This document shows positions 13,961 through 27,667 of a stretch of DNA of 64,000 nucleotides, one piece after another; the first letter of the stretch is position 1; each line of letters starts with the position of its first letter. This stretch comes from Acridotheres tristis (lineage: Eukaryota; Chordata; Aves; Passeriformes; Sturnidae): positions 51,082,116 through 51,146,115 of the forward strand of contig CM072919.1 in assembly GCA_037013685.1 (NCBI GenBank), written 5' to 3'. Under the pieces are notes generated by a model. That model was given only the letters and a program-made list of their open reading frames with translations. It had not been told where the DNA came from and did no database searches. The translations under genes were made by a program, and so were the position numbers.

Positions 13961-16900
13961 GACAGAATTTAATCCTATTACTTCACCTATTTATTTACAT
14001 GACTAAAAGCACATGTCCTAGGGAAGCAGCACAGAAACAAAGCTTTATGGTTTAATTTATTTTAAATAGAAAGGCTGTTCAGTGCTGAGCCTTTGTAAAG
14101 GCTTGAAATAATTTCAGTATTTGATTACAGTTTGTGAATAAAATGTGAAGTCTAATTTAAGTTATTTAAGATTATAACTCTCTTCAGGAAATCAAGTGAA
14201 TCATTCCTAAGGTCTACATTATTAGCCTTGGGGATCTAAGTCTGTGTTACAGTAACTGTCATCTCAGCTCGTGAGTTCTCAGCATAAATTGCAAGCAATA
14301 CAGTTCATGAAATACAACACCGTTCAGAGCAATACAGTTCAGAAAGTTTTTAATCTTTTGTACTTTAATTGTGGCATTGGCTAATTTTATGTCATTGCTC
14401 ATTCACTCTTACTATGTAAAAACTAAACTTCTTTGTTCTCTTGAGATATTTGAAAATGGATTGTCTTTTATGCTGAACTACTCATCTCGTTCTTTCCCCT
14501 TTGTGCTTAACTCTTGTCTAGCTAAATAAAAACTCTGGTCATTCATCACCATAGTTGAAAATACTGCTAGAAAATAGTTATGGTAGAATCATGGTTCAGG
14601 AGCTTTGTCTTTAACTGACTTCTTGTGCAGAAACTGTGTCTCTGCCTTCGTGAAACTTGTAACAGTCAGGTTATACTGCATAGATTACCCTAAATTAGCA
14701 CTTCAGGTGCTCCATCCTAAAGGTACAGTAAATCCCACTGATGCCAAAAGACTTAGGTAAACTTCATATTAATATTACAGAATCTGGTTGCTTTGTTCCT
14801 TTTTTGACCCATGCTTTTACAGAACAACTGACCTCTCTTAACTATTAAACCCAAATTTAAGTAATGATGGCAATTGCTGCTGTGCTTGTGGGTATGTTGC
14901 CTTCAAGCTATGGCAGCTAACAAAAGTTTTAAGGATTTCATTGTACTGCAGTCAGACTGGTTGTCATTTGTTTGCTTTTACACTATTAGACTTGACAGAA
15001 AATTGTTCTGTTTTCTCAGCTCAGAATGAGGTTATGGCTAGAAAAGTCATTTCAGAAAGGGACATTTTAATATTTAGACTAACTTGTCTTTGATGAATAT
15101 TTATGCTTTGTCATTGTAGATATTTACAGATATTCAGGTTTTGTATTTGTTATTAATAACAAATTCATTAGTCCTCTTATAATGAGGCACCTTCCCTAGA
15201 GGGCTTTAAGGATTTTGGAGCAGAATGTGAAACTGAGGTCATGCATGAAAACAGTGATGAAAAGAGACTCTGTGAGAAATGGGTTTGATACTTCAAGGGA
15301 CTATGAGAATGGATGGAGAACAGAGAACCTAATAGACACCGTGTGTGAGAGAGACAGTGGAGCTGAGCATTCTGAATCAAGTTGTTCTCCTGATCTCAGC
15401 AGAGATAAAACCCTATTGAGTATTATATACTTCTAAAGATAAATCCTTGATGAAAATCTCAGTGCAAGTGTTGGAGCAACAAGTTTTTGTTTCTCTTTTT
15501 TTTTTTATCCAAAACTTCATTGGTTAATTCTTGAATAGTTGCTCAGGGCCTGTGGTAAATGGATTTTCATCTGCAGTATATCCTTGTTTTGTGCAGTGAA
15601 GCTGACTTGCCTTGTAAAATATTTTTTCTAGCTAAAGAACATATAGAATTTTTTCTGTCCACTTTATAAAAATGAAGTGGAGAAACAGAGTGAAAATTTC
15701 CACTTTAATATAGATTTGAAGAAATCCTCTTTGCAATTATCAGTAATTGTGAATCTTAATTCTTTCTTACTTGAATCTTAGATCAAGGAAGTTATTATCT
15801 GTAAGCTTTTCTTCATTCTAATTTAAAGAATTAGAATTTATTTAATGTAGACGTTTTATATATTAATATGATTTATCAATGAATTTAATACAAATTAGCA
15901 AGTAGAAAGAGTATTTACAATTTTAGGCATTCTGAATTTTCTTACATCAGGTACTAGTATTGGTTGTTAAAATTTTTAAAGATTATTCTTTAGGGAACAG
16001 CTTGCAATAGTTATCATGCTTAATTTTCACACTGAGTTTGTGCATTATCAGTTCCAGAGGACAGCTTTCCCAGAAGATGATTTAAGCACTTTACAAAGTG
16101 TTGTTTTTCATTTTTTCCTCAGGCTTTTATTTATAACATGTGCTTCAAAGTATGATACCAGGCATCATAATATAATTCTAATTTATGCAAAAAACATTTC
16201 TTACCAGCTTTCTCAGTTCCTTTGGTAATAATACCCAGTTGGTGCAAATTTCTCCTGTTGGCTTCATTCTTCTTTCTCGTCTGTTTTGTGAAAAAGAAAA
16301 TGTTTTATTATCTTGATAAAGGAAGAAAATACAGCATTGTGCCTAGGAGTTGTATTTTCTATATCATTAATTACAGTATTCACAATAAGAAGTGTCAGGT
16401 AAAACAGCTTCAGGTCTACAAGAGTGATGCTTTAGAAGTGTACTTTCTACCTTTCATGGAGGGAAATCATGTTTTTCAGCTATAGACTATGCAGGTTAAC
16501 AAGTTGTTGCTTTTTTTTTTCTTTTTCTCCTGGAAGAGACTTTCAGGTCAGATCAGCCAGACAGTCTTCCCGTGTCCATTCATGCATCTTGCCTGAGGAG
16601 TGCCATTTTCTGCCTCTCTTGTAACCCTGAAGTAACGAGGTCTTTCTGAAATACTTTGTTGGGTATTTCTTCTAATTGTGTACAAAAAGTAAAAAATAAT
16701 TAAAATTTTATTTTAAATGTGATTTGAACATGTAAAATAAGAACTTATATGGAACTTTATCAGGCATGAAGGCAAAATTTTTTGCTAGACTGTAGTTGCA
16801 GTAACCCATAATCTGAATAATTTGATATTATATTGGACCTTGCTTACTGCGGCATTTTGTCTGTGGGTTCCTTCACTGCTCAGTAAGTAGCGGAATGAAA

Positions 16901-18275
16901 CATTCAGGCTTACCCTGAACGAGTGTTGAAACTATTAAAATTGTAGCTAAAAAGGAACAGTCAGTTTTAAAGAGGTACCCCTAATTTCCATTCAAATTCA
17001 AAATATTTTGGAAGACATTTTCAGATATGTGCCACTTACAGTCAGGAAAGACAGGGGTGCGCAGGTCCAGTCATTTCTGATTTGGGATTACCAGCAGGAC
17101 ATAATGCATCAGAATAGATTTGAAGATTTGGTTTCTGAGAAAAATCTTGGGAAATTTTTATTTACAATTGATTCTGTTTCATAGCCAAAGAAATTCAATT
17201 TTGTTGCTTTGTGGAGGGAAAACAGTCATAGCTGTAGAATAAATCTGGAGCTGGTATCACCACCTCGACTCTCTTTTGAAAGAGTTTGTGGAACCTGCAC
17301 CACTTCTTGGGGTTGTAGACTTGTGCATGGCAGATTGGCTGCAGAAATATAAATCACTCATTCCTGCTCAAAGAAGTAACTTCTGTCAATTACTCCAACA
17401 AAATTTACTAAGGTGCAGATATCTATATTCAGCTAATTAACGCTGCTTTGCCATTCAGCCAGCACTGAGATCTCACATAAGTATCTTAGTTCTTTCTCTA
17501 GTCATCAGCTAAAAAAACAGCAGTGACATTAAAAGTGTTCCCCTCAGTGCTTTATCTTTCAGCATGAGTTAAAGCTGGGCACTGCCCTGATGAATTCAGC
17601 AGTAGTCTGAGAATTTTAAGTCCATTTTTATCCTTCTCTGTGAGCATGGCTGCCTTATTAGTGCAGACAAGTAATGCAACCTTTGCTACAGCCAATACAC
17701 CTCCTCGGCCTGGGTAGGCAACATGTTCCAACTCTCAGTCCAGGCATCCTGTGGCATACCGTGAGTTAAATGGACTGCAGTTAGGAACTGGCCTGCTTCT
17801 AGTCTTGCAAAGGTCTTTAATTCATGCATATTCCATATAGAAATTTCACTGTTTCTTAAATCTGACCTATGTAATGGTTTTTGTTACAATAAAACTCATA
17901 ATTATCTTCCCATATAACAGAGAAAATTAATACAGCAGTGATATTAATAGTCTTGACAATATTTTTTCCCTTCTGTATTTAAAGGAAATGCAATGACCTC
18001 AACAAGAATGTTTCAGGAGCCTAGCCAGGGTGTCTGACTGAGAATCCTCACTGTCTGTCCCAGGTAGAGACTGCCATATTTTGGGTGTCTGCAGGCGGCA
18101 TCAGACCAGCTCGTGAATGCCGCTGTGTTGACCCCCAGGTGTCTCCACCATGTGCTGATTGGCACGCAGCAAGCCAAGGTTCATCACATCAGCTGTGTCA
18201 CAGGGGTTTTCAGCCCTTGTACCACAGGACAGCACAGAAATTCTGCCCTGTATTTTCACTCTTCTCTCCTTGCAG

Positions 18276-18451
18276 GCATACCGGGCAGTGACTATATCAA
18301 TGCCAACTACATCGATGGATACAGGAAGCAGAACGCTTACATAGCAACGCAGGGGGCATTGCCAGAAACATTTGGTGACTTCTGGAGAATGATGTGGGAA
18401 CAACGAGGTGCAACTGTCGTCATGATGACGAAACTGGAGGAAAGGTCCAGG
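18276..18451 (+). CDS. PTPRD: PTPRD exon 2 of window: D1 core
   Basis: This 176-nt exon finishes the split Gly codon and encodes residues 43-100, beginning [20 protein letters not shown] and ending TKLEERSR. It carries the classical PTP core motifs DYINANYI and FWRMMWE. The acceptor is CTCCTTGCAG and the donor AGG|GTAAGA, leaving a phase-0 intron. The frame stays open upstream of the acceptor back to an ATG at 18113, and past the donor to a stop at 18500-18502. This is intronic read-through, not extra exon. Compared with the human sequence as I recall it, the exon has several changes: Ile for Val in DYINAN, Ala for Ser in QGALPE, Met for Ile in RMMWE and Gly for Ser in QRGATV. None hits a catalytic residue. 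Confidence 0.97.
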
Positions 18452-19300
18452 GTAAGAAAAGCTTATGCCACGTTAATAATACTGTACCTGAGTTACTACT
18501 AATGTCAGGTTTTTGTTTCCTTCATGAATGCTTGGTTGCCCTCTTTCTGTGTGTAAAATCCGATTTTATTTTTAAGGTTACCACGAGTTAAAAGTGTCTG
18601 CATCATGAAAATCACTTATATATAGGAAATCTTGCTTTCACTATGAAACTACCAAGTCATGACACTTACTTTGTATTTTTTTATGCTCTGAAAAAAATTC
18701 AATTTTTTTATCACAATAATTTTGGGGTGCTGCTTTCTTTTTTAATCATGTTGGAAATCTTATGAGGTGACCAAAAGAGTTACTTGTCTCTAGTAATTAG
18801 AATATGAATGTATCATCCTGTTATGAGGAAGTTAATGTATTTCAGCAGCATTCAGTTCTGTTTTAAATGTTATAGATTCAGCATTATTTAACATCAGTGA
18901 GAATTTGGATTTACTTGAGAAATATATATATTTTTTGAGCACATGCTGGTAGCTCGGAAAATTACAACAGCGCATGCAATAACAGAATACAAAAAAATTA
19001 TCTGTGGTATTTCAAATTCAATTTTGTAGACTGAAGTAAAATTAGGAAACTAAAGCACTAAAACATAAGGATTATGGTGCTGATAATAGCATGATACTAT
19101 TCAAATAATAGAACTGTATATTCCATTATTAGAAGAGTTATAATAAAATATGTGCTATCTGTAAAGGGAAATAAAAATAGTAATGAGGTTTTTTATAGGA
19201 TAAAGAAAGTGATGGCAAGTGTAGTAACAGACCATGGTGTGTTGCATGAAGTGGCTGCGTATTTGGTGGCATTTATCAGTTCTAAGAGTGGTTTTTATTG

Positions 19301-19390
19301 GAGAGGAGGGAGTAAAAGGAAAAAGATTACAGAGGAGAAGAAGAAGAAGGTAAAGATAAAGACAGATGAGAAGAAGCAGCAGCAGCAGCC
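19301..19390 (+). repeat. Purine-rich low-complexity stretch with CAG run
   Basis: Nearly all A and G, with GAAGAAGAAG and ending in AGCAGCAGCAGCAGCC (about 19374-19389). It can be read as a lysine-rich open frame, but that follows from base composition and is not evidence of a gene. Confidence 0.7.
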
Positions 19391-22047
19391 AGTCAGGATG
19401 ACAAACAAGTATTTAGCCGTCAGTGGTGGTTCCTTCCATTCAGCTTCTTCTACAGTAACTTAACTTTACAGTATTTTGTGTCAAGATGGACTTCCAGTTC
19501 TCATGGGTTGTTCATGCTCATTAAGCTGTTACCATTGCTGGGAGCAAACACTGTAGGGGGAGAGTGCTGCACAACTGGGTTAATCGCTGAGCTTTTTTGC
19601 AAACATATTTATGTGTCCTATATCACAAGCCAGAAACTTCAACCAAATGTAGAAATCAGAAAGGGGGAGAAGGAAGTGGCAATTCTAACATCAATGGTAA
19701 TCACTTCCCTTGGGACCCTGCCATAACAACAGTAGAAGAGTTTTCAAATCCAGGAGATGAAAACCAGACAGGAGTGTTGAAGAAAAAACACTGCCACAAG
19801 CATTCTGAGGTACTCTGTTCTAGAAGCTGGCATGAAGGGGAAGGAAGCTGAAAGTGGGAAGTAGGCTGCAGGACTGCAGATGGGAGGTGGAAAAAGCTAA
19901 GGTACCAATGGCTCTGTGCATTGAGTTTAAAAATGCCATAAATATGGAGGATCAAGAAGAATTCCGAAATAAAGAAAGACATTAGGGAGGAGGACAGATG
20001 TATCATCCAGACGGGTTCTAAATCAGTAAAAGTATCTTACAGAAGTAACTAGATAATAGTTTATATTTCCGTGGTTAATGGATGAGCTCCATTTCAAAAT
20101 GAAGATATTTCAGCATATGTCAGCTTGCAACAGGGTGGAGTACACCATAAAACCTAATGTTGTACTGTGTTGGCATTGATGGCTTTTTCATATACTTGGG
20201 TACTTATAATTGCAATGATTACATAACTTGAACGTCTTAGCAGCAGTCATTCCTTTCTGGAGGGTTACCAAAACACATATATATTTATTCTTTTACCCTT
20301 TCTGTCATTTCTATAAGCAGAGTAGGTCTTTTGCAGTTCAAGCAATGTATAGCATTCTAATTATAGAGTCACTTCCCACATGTAACATCAACCCACATCA
20401 GCACCACTGCTTTTGCATACCTGATGGCAATTAGTACATAGCAGAGGGTAATTTTAGCAGAATTTTTCTTTTTATCTTGGGTCTACAGACCTTGTCTAGT
20501 CCAGGCACTGCCTGTTTGGAATTGAGAAAATGAAATTTTGCCCATTTCTTCACTAATTAATTCATTAAAGTTGCTGTTAAATGGCACCAGAGCAAAGAAA
20601 AAAATGGTTCCTAATAAGCAACGTATTGCAAAAGGTATACTTAAGTACTTGAAATTTTATCTTAATACTGCAGGCCACAGACAGCCACTGTCTAGAAGGA
20701 GGTTTTGATGTAGCTAAATGAAATTCTTCTCATTCTCTCCAATAATTGCCTAGCAGAGTTTTATGCTAACTCTAGCCTTTGCTGGCTGCACCCTAAAAAA
20801 ACACTGATCAGAATAGTAATCACCTCCAGAAGTGATTAGCATTCAGAAGCAATACATTCCCTAAGTGAAATGAGAAACTAGACATTCAAGTCAATGGATT
20901 GCTCATGCATTCAATGCTTATATTTGTATATTTTTTGTGCATAATTTAGCACCTTCTGTATTCATAGGCTGCATTTGATGCATTCATTGCAGAGCATTAC
21001 CTACCAACTACCCAGTACAACTCAGCTCCCAGTCTCAGTCTGCAGCTCTATGAATATGGCATACCAGTTGCCTCTTCTAATGCAGTAGTTGCATGTAATA
21101 TAATTGATGGTATTGATGGTGAAGCAGCAGTGGGAATCCCTGTGTCAAAAAAAATCCCAGTGATGACATTACATCGCTATTTTTTCTCATGCTATCATTT
21201 TTATATATTCTTGTAGCAGAAAAACAAGTGAGATTTCAAACATGAAATATAAGCACTGTTACATATCATTAGGGATGAAGAGCTTTGTTAATTTTGTTTC
21301 TCTTTCTCCTTTGATTCTGTTTTGATTGCTTTTGTGTCTTGGCAGCCTGATCATTATTCCTGCTGCAAGACAAGATTGTTTCTCCCTGGGACTTTCTGCT
21401 TTCCATCTCCATGTCGTCATTTCTGTTTAGCTAGCTTTTTTCATTATGTAGTCCTGCAGCCTGGTATCAGCTTTTTTAACCTGGACTTCATAGATAAAGA
21501 CAAGGATTTTAATTGCATCTGCAGAACTAAAGTTGGTTCATTAGCATGTGTTAGATGTCTGAGTGACTTCAGATTTGAGAATGTTCATATTTTACAGCTG
21601 AGTAGATCAAATGAAGATGTTGCAGTGAATTCATTATTCATTTGTTTGCCTATAAAGAAGCTGCAGGAAAAGAAGCTCTTTCACTTATAACCTTTCACAC
21701 TTAGTTGGTTTTATATTAAATGTCATCACCTGAATTTCCCTTGACCTAAACCAGACTACAGGGAGAAAGTCAGTCTCATCATTCAGCTACCATGAAAATA
21801 ATTTGTATCAAAAAGGATTATACACACTGGCAGTGCATGGAACAGTGTTAGTAGCATTTTTGTCACAGATACAAGTTTAATCTTAGGGAAATAAAAGAAC
21901 AATATTGAAGGTTGTAAATTTGAGATTTAAAAAAAAGCAGTTGTGTGTTATACTAAGGAAATATGTAAAACACTTAAAGCTTTAATGTGTGATACTTTTC
22001 TTTCCTACTTCTCTATCTTTTCCACTACCCCAAGCAGTACAGATTAG

Positions 22048-22100
22048 ATTTTGTTGTTGTTGGGTTTTGGATTTGGTTTGGTTTGTTGTTTTTTTTTTTG
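22048..22100 (+). repeat. G/T-rich low-complexity run
   Basis: Runs of TTG, TTTGG and a T11 tract follow one another. A similar shorter G/T-rich stretch lies at 23185-23221. Simple-sequence DNA with no coding sign. Confidence 0.75.
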
Positions 22101-22507
22101 CCCCTCTCAAGTAATTGGATGTTCTGAGTACTCATATGCTGTAACGAATTTTATAAATGATAGATGAAAAATCTCTCTTTATAGCAAAACATAATGTTGT
22201 CTCCAATAGGAAACATCTAGTCCTGCCTCCTTTTTCAGGATAGTATACTGTCATAGATTATCCATTTGCAAGAGAATTCAATTCTTTCCTTCTTTGTTTT
22301 GTAATTCTGGATTTTGAATGTGTTATCTTGGAACTGATAGAAAATACTTACTTCCCTCCTTAACCTCATTACAATATTTTCTGTATTGGGACCCCATTGC
22401 CTAGGTTTAAAATCTTTTGACAAAAAACCCAGTCAGGTCACAGCTAAATGAAAATGTAATGATATTATCAAGTATTCAAAAATTAGCAGCTAACTGACAG
22501 TATAATG

Positions 22508-22528
22508 TCAATATCAAGTTGATATTGA
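22508..22528. repeat. Perfect inverted repeat, 10-bp arms
   Basis: TCAATATCAA at 22508-22517 is followed by one G and then its exact reverse complement at 22519-22528. It is too tight for an RNA hairpin with a normal loop, so a palindromic DNA site or chance are the options. Confidence 0.8.
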
Positions 22529-25500
22529 GACAGATTCTGATCTTCTTTACTGATGAGGAAGGCTTTAGTTTTCATAGTGATACTATCAGCTTCATTCAGA
22601 TTTGCTAATGACTAGTGAATACATGAGGAAACTACATTTGTGGCATTCTGTTTACCTAATCCAAACACCTATTTGACTGTCATGAAGTGGACACCATCAT
22701 CAATATTATAAGTGAAAATTATCTAAAAAAACTTAAAAGTAGAATAATCATCTTGGTTTTTCAAGTTTTAACATTTGAAGCCTGAGTCTTCATTGGGAAG
22801 GGGGAGATCGAAACAAGCCCAGTAGAAAAGTCACGTATCCTGGCTCAGATTTTGTTCCCCATTATTGATACACATGGGACTATTTGCATGGGTCCTGTAT
22901 TTGTTCCATAACAACATCAAAAGATGGTTGAAAATCCCTCAACTTATCTTCTCTCAACTTGTCAGTGACACCTGAGAGAGTCAGGAGAGATGGCATTGTT
23001 ACGAGAAAAGGTAAATGGACCTTTCCTGGTATTGCTGAAATGCTAAATTAGAACTCCTGTTGTTTCAAGCATCAAGCATCAGAGCACTTCGTCTGAGTAT
23101 TTCAACTATTTTTTAATAGATTTATAGACTATTCTATGTGTAAGGAAAATGGGTGACATAGAAATATCAAGTAGGTAAAATAATTGTTTGGGGTTTGTTT
23201 TGCTTGGTGGGTTTGGTTGGATATTTTAAGGAGGATATAATAAATTAAATCAGGGAAGCTTTATTCAAATTCAATTTGTACAAGACCCACAACAAGTTGA
23301 AAACACAACGAAAAATGTAATTGTACATTGGGACTCCTTAGTAAAAACAGCTTTGAAATAGACTTTGGTGACCAAAGATTTCTAAGTCTTGCTATAGGTA
23401 AGGAAAAAATAAGGGGCAGGTCCGGGAAGAACGCTACATTTTTGTACTCAAAATGTGCATGTTGCTAAGATTTTTCATGAATCCTCACTTGTTGATGGAA
23501 GAGTAGGCATTGATGTCTGATCTATGTGATTTCATGCTTAAGACAAATCAAGAGTACATGCACCACAGTAAGAAATAACCACAGAAAAAGAATGCAATTT
23601 TCGGTATGAAACAGATGCAGTAGACTTCTTTGTGCAATTCTGATGAAGTTATTTTCTATTTGTTGTGCAGGGCTTCTGCAGCAAATTTCAGATCTTTTCT
23701 CCTAAGTATGTTTGGATAATACTGGAGGGAATACCTGTCAAAATACTGCATCCAAAATAAGTGATAATTAGACACTTCACTAAAGGAGTAGAGAAGTTAG
23801 CAATAGTGCACTTAAAATTCATTTAGGAATATTGTCAAAACGGTCCGAAGTGCACCTGTATTCTACTGTATTTAGGCAAAATGTAATTGATTTTTGCAGG
23901 AAACTTGCACTGGTGTTTCATGTTGAGCAGCACAAGTGTATAAGAATGTCCTTTTTTTTGTGAAATACATTTATATAGGAAAATATAAAAAGAAATTTTA
24001 GCTATGCTTTGTAGCAACTGAAAAAATCATGTCTTTAGCTGCTAATTGGTAAGTTAGCATATATGTCAGCCGATATTAGTAGATAGGACACATTGCAGAT
24101 GGCCTTTTTTCATACTAACTTGTATCGTTCTACTAAAGAGGAATTAGAGGTGCAGTTTTGTCACTGTTCATTCCCTAGTTTCAATGGCAAACCCATACTT
24201 TCTGTACCAAGAATTTACTATGAGAATTTTATTTCACTTCTTTAGTGCTCATTGCAAGCTAAGATATGAGTCAGATGAAAAATGAATGAGAGAACTGGGG
24301 GGAAAAATAAAGAGAAACAAAATCAAGTACACCATGTGTTCACCAGATTTACAAAAATAAAAATAAAAATGTGTAGGTTTGTACTGGGTTTTTTTTCACT
24401 GTAACAGAATGCCATGGCCACAGTCCAAGAATTCCTACATCAATTTACGAGGTGGAGTCACCAGTTGTAATGTCAGAATTGTAAAACTGAACCTTAACTG
24501 TTTATTATGGAAGGATTCTCAGAGGCACAAGGGCAGGAGCATGGTCATCTCTCGCTGAAATGCAGTCAATCATAGGTGCTTAATGCATGTAACAATCTAA
24601 TCAATAAAGCTTAGTTTCTTTTTCTAGGCACACTTCAGATGGAAGAGCTATGCCAAGGTGCCTCAGCTAACACTGACTATTAATATCATCCTGTAAAGTA
24701 GCTGTGGAAATGCCATACTATAAGTAGGGTTAATTTTCTGTGAAGGAATTTCTTTTACACACTACGTAGGCTCAAAGTCTGGTTATTTCAGCTTACACAC
24801 ATTTGAAGTTGAGAACATCCAGAATTAATGTCCCGTGTGAAAAGATGTTGGTAAATTACAGAGTATCTAGAAGAGAACAGTAATGAGCAGATTCTGGAGA
24901 AATAGTCAGAAATATTATGATTTGTTTTACATATAAAAGAGTGAAGGAAATCATAGGAGTCTTTCAGCATGTGAAAGGCTGTTAAAAAAATTCATAGTAA
25001 TCAACCATTTTTCCTGCCTTTGGGGCTTTAAGGAAGAAGAAATAAACGTTGCAGCAAAGATGATTTATATTGAACTGTTAAAGAACTTCCAAAATGTAAG
25101 GTCAAAAATCGAGCAAGCTTTGTAGGATATTGTGTGCAGTCTTCTCCATTGTTAACTTCCAAGAACTGTTTGCACCGGAGTCTTACCTGAAAGGTCTTAA
25201 GCTGGCAGTACTTGGTATTGCCAAAAGTATTTTTCAAGGCAACCATCAAGTTTTTTTATGTTATCATTCCATGTGGGCTCTTTTACCTGTTTGAGTAAAC
25301 TGATGGTTTTCTATAAAAATATAATTTCTCTGAAGCAAATGTATAGCAAGTGGCTTAGTAAAAACCATATTCTAACTCTGTAATTCGACTTTATTTTCTT
25401 AGTTCCTTTGCTTTCTGGTTGATGTAAGACATACATTACTACTTCATATAATTCTTCTGTTAATACAAACATAGGAACATGTAAAAAGTGCCCCTTGGCA

Positions 25501-25555
25501 TGTTTAGTTAGAAGATTAAAAATTCTGCTTGTTTTCAAAATTGAGTGAATGTAGA

Positions 25556-26005
25556 ATCTTAGAATCATTAAGGCTGGGAAAAAACCTTCAAGTTCATGAA
25601 ATCCAACCTTTTACCAAATACCACCATGCCCACTAAACCATATTACAAAATGTCCACTAGGTTTTTTTAACACTTCCAGGGATGGTGACTCCTGCACTTC
25701 CCTGGGAAGCTTGTTCCAGTGCTTCACTCTTTCAGTGAAGAAATTTTTCCTGATACGGAACCTGAACCTCCCCTGAAGCAGTTTGAAGCCTTTTCCTCTT
25801 GTCCTGTTGCTAGTTGCCTGGAAAAAGAGATCGACCCCTACCTCGGCACTACCTCCTTTCAGGTAGTTCTAGAGCACAGTAAGATTCAGTAGTTCTGGAG
25901 CACCTTCTTTTCTGCAGACTGAACAACCATTGTATCCCCAGCCACTCTTCACAGGACTTACGTTTGAGACCCTTCACCAGCTTTGCAGCCCTCTCTGGAA
26001 ACATG
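25556..26005 (-). mobile_element. CR1 LINE 3' end, antisense
   Basis: Read on the minus strand this is a CR1 3' region. On the + strand it opens with the reverse-complemented tail (AATCTTAGAATCATTAAGG, then CCTTCAAGTTCATGAAATCC) and continues through the familiar block around TCCCTGGGAAGCTTGTTCCA and TTTTTCCTGATACGGAACCT. The far edge, around TTTGCAGCCCTCTCTGG, is approximate. It is a 5'-truncated copy with no coding ability. Confidence 0.85.
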
Positions 26006-27649
26006 ATCAGTTCATGTTTGGTTTAGCATTGCATCAGCACACGGTGTTCTATCAAGCAATTTGAGGCTTGAAGATGTCAGAGAGTGGATTTAGTTTAGTT
26101 TATCAGGAAGTAATCCTACTTTTCCTTATTTAGCAGATAGCAGTGGAAAACTCAAGGCCAGTTTTCTTTATGACAAGCAAAAAATCAGGAAATTTTAAGT
26201 TCTTCCAACAGGTGTGTCTGAAAAAGAATATTATGATTTACATTTTGCATCATTTACAGAGCTTGTCCTATATCCTAAGAAACTTAATGGATACAGCTGT
26301 GTACTGAGGTTGGTAATCAATGCTTTTGCTAGGGGAGTTTACAGAAGAAGTGTAAGAAATACATTTCTGAGATAAAAATTTCACCTGTATATTAAACTAT
26401 CTGTAGAAAGCTTGCCTTGACTTGAAGTTTCATTCAAAAATCAAAATCCAGACTGAGACCTCTAGGTCCACAAAATACTTTCCAATGTACTTTTTCATGT
26501 ATTAGTTCTGTTTCAAGTGAACCAAAGACATAATAATAATAGATTTTTTTTATCTGATGTTTCTTTCTTTTGATCCTTTTGTTTCACTGATATTTTATAT
26601 AATATTCATATCAGCTTAAAGAGTAGTATAGTAGATTTTCATTGCAGCACTTGAATAGCAGGCTGAAATGTTCAATATGTTCTTCATACTGTAATATCTT
26701 ATTCAGTGAAAGGATTATTCAGGCTGCACAGAGTGATCAGTCTTGAGTACAAGAGGATGAAACAAAAAGTAGTCAGCACATTCACTTTTCTAGTCAGTCC
26801 ATTCATTTAAAACCTTTTCAAGACCTTTTTGGAAAATCTTGCTGAACTTAACTGTTTGACAGACTCATCCTTCAAAATGAAATCATTAAAACCATGCCTT
26901 CCCTGGTGTTAGAAATAGCTCAAAAAGGGCATCTCACATTGATATCAGCAGTACAGTTTTGAACTGTTCTTTGCTTGTATAGATGAAGACGACAATTGAG
27001 ATAGAGAACACTTTTAAACATGCGTAATACTCCTTTCAGTATATGTTTCCTTTTGTTTTAATAACCATACCACAGTCTTTCATAAGGATCAGAATGGAAA
27101 AATTTTGAGGATAATCTCTTTAATTAATCAATTATCTTTCAGTGTTAACTGTTAACCTATTAATCATATCTCAGAAATTTCAGAAAGTAAGGGTGTAATG
27201 AGAGTGGATTTTAAAGCCCTAGTAGAGGAATAAAGTTTGTTATGATTAGCCTGTGGTTTATTTATGTTGCCTCCAGATTCTTACTGGAACTTTTTTTTGA
27301 AGCTACTAAAACTTCTTTATGACTACGAATTTGTGTTAATCTTTCATTTAGACCTATACTGAAGTCAGTGAGTGACACTAGAGCAAATCTTGTTCAAATA
27401 AAATTGAAAAATATATGCCTGTACTCTGATTTATTTTTTTTTATCTTGGCATTATAATCTTAAATACTATTGTCAGTGTCTTTAAACTTTAGAGTCAAAT
27501 CAGCCTAATCTTTAGGTGACAAGGCATTGTTGGAAAAAGAAAATGGCTTTGGAGTAATATCTGTTTGGAGACAGAACATTAGCTGAAATTTCTGAGGCAG
27601 TAAACTAGCCTTAGGGCTTTGATAGGGTTTTGACAGGGTTTGAGAAAGG

Positions 27650-27667
27650 CACTACTACTACTACTAC
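27650..27667. repeat. Short (CTA)n microsatellite
   Basis: Six consecutive ACT/CTA-type triplets, then CTTTC. Short and probably not very variable. Confidence 0.75.

Larger units (their letters stand above)
7226..18275 (+). other. PTPRD: PTPRD intron, 11.05 kb
   Basis: GT-AG phase-1 intron (GTAAGG ... TTGCAG). It holds a CR1 fragment at about 12656-13255, a loosely pyrimidine-rich stretch at about 11995-12480, an imperfect 33-bp-period duplication at 10629-10682 and an unclassified, possibly repeat-derived segment at about 13260-13960. The last 270 bases before the acceptor are richer in G+C than their surroundings. No other gene is visible. Confidence 0.9.

Noticed and set aside
19152..19463. 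103-codon lysine- and glutamine-rich open frame
   Set aside because: Produced by the purine-rich low-complexity stretch and CAG run; no homology or gene structure.
21322..21690. 122-codon open frame on the + strand in the second complete intron
   Set aside because: No recognisable domain or motif and no splice context. Cysteine- and phenylalanine-rich content reflects local T-rich sequence. Frames of this length are expected by chance in 64 kb.
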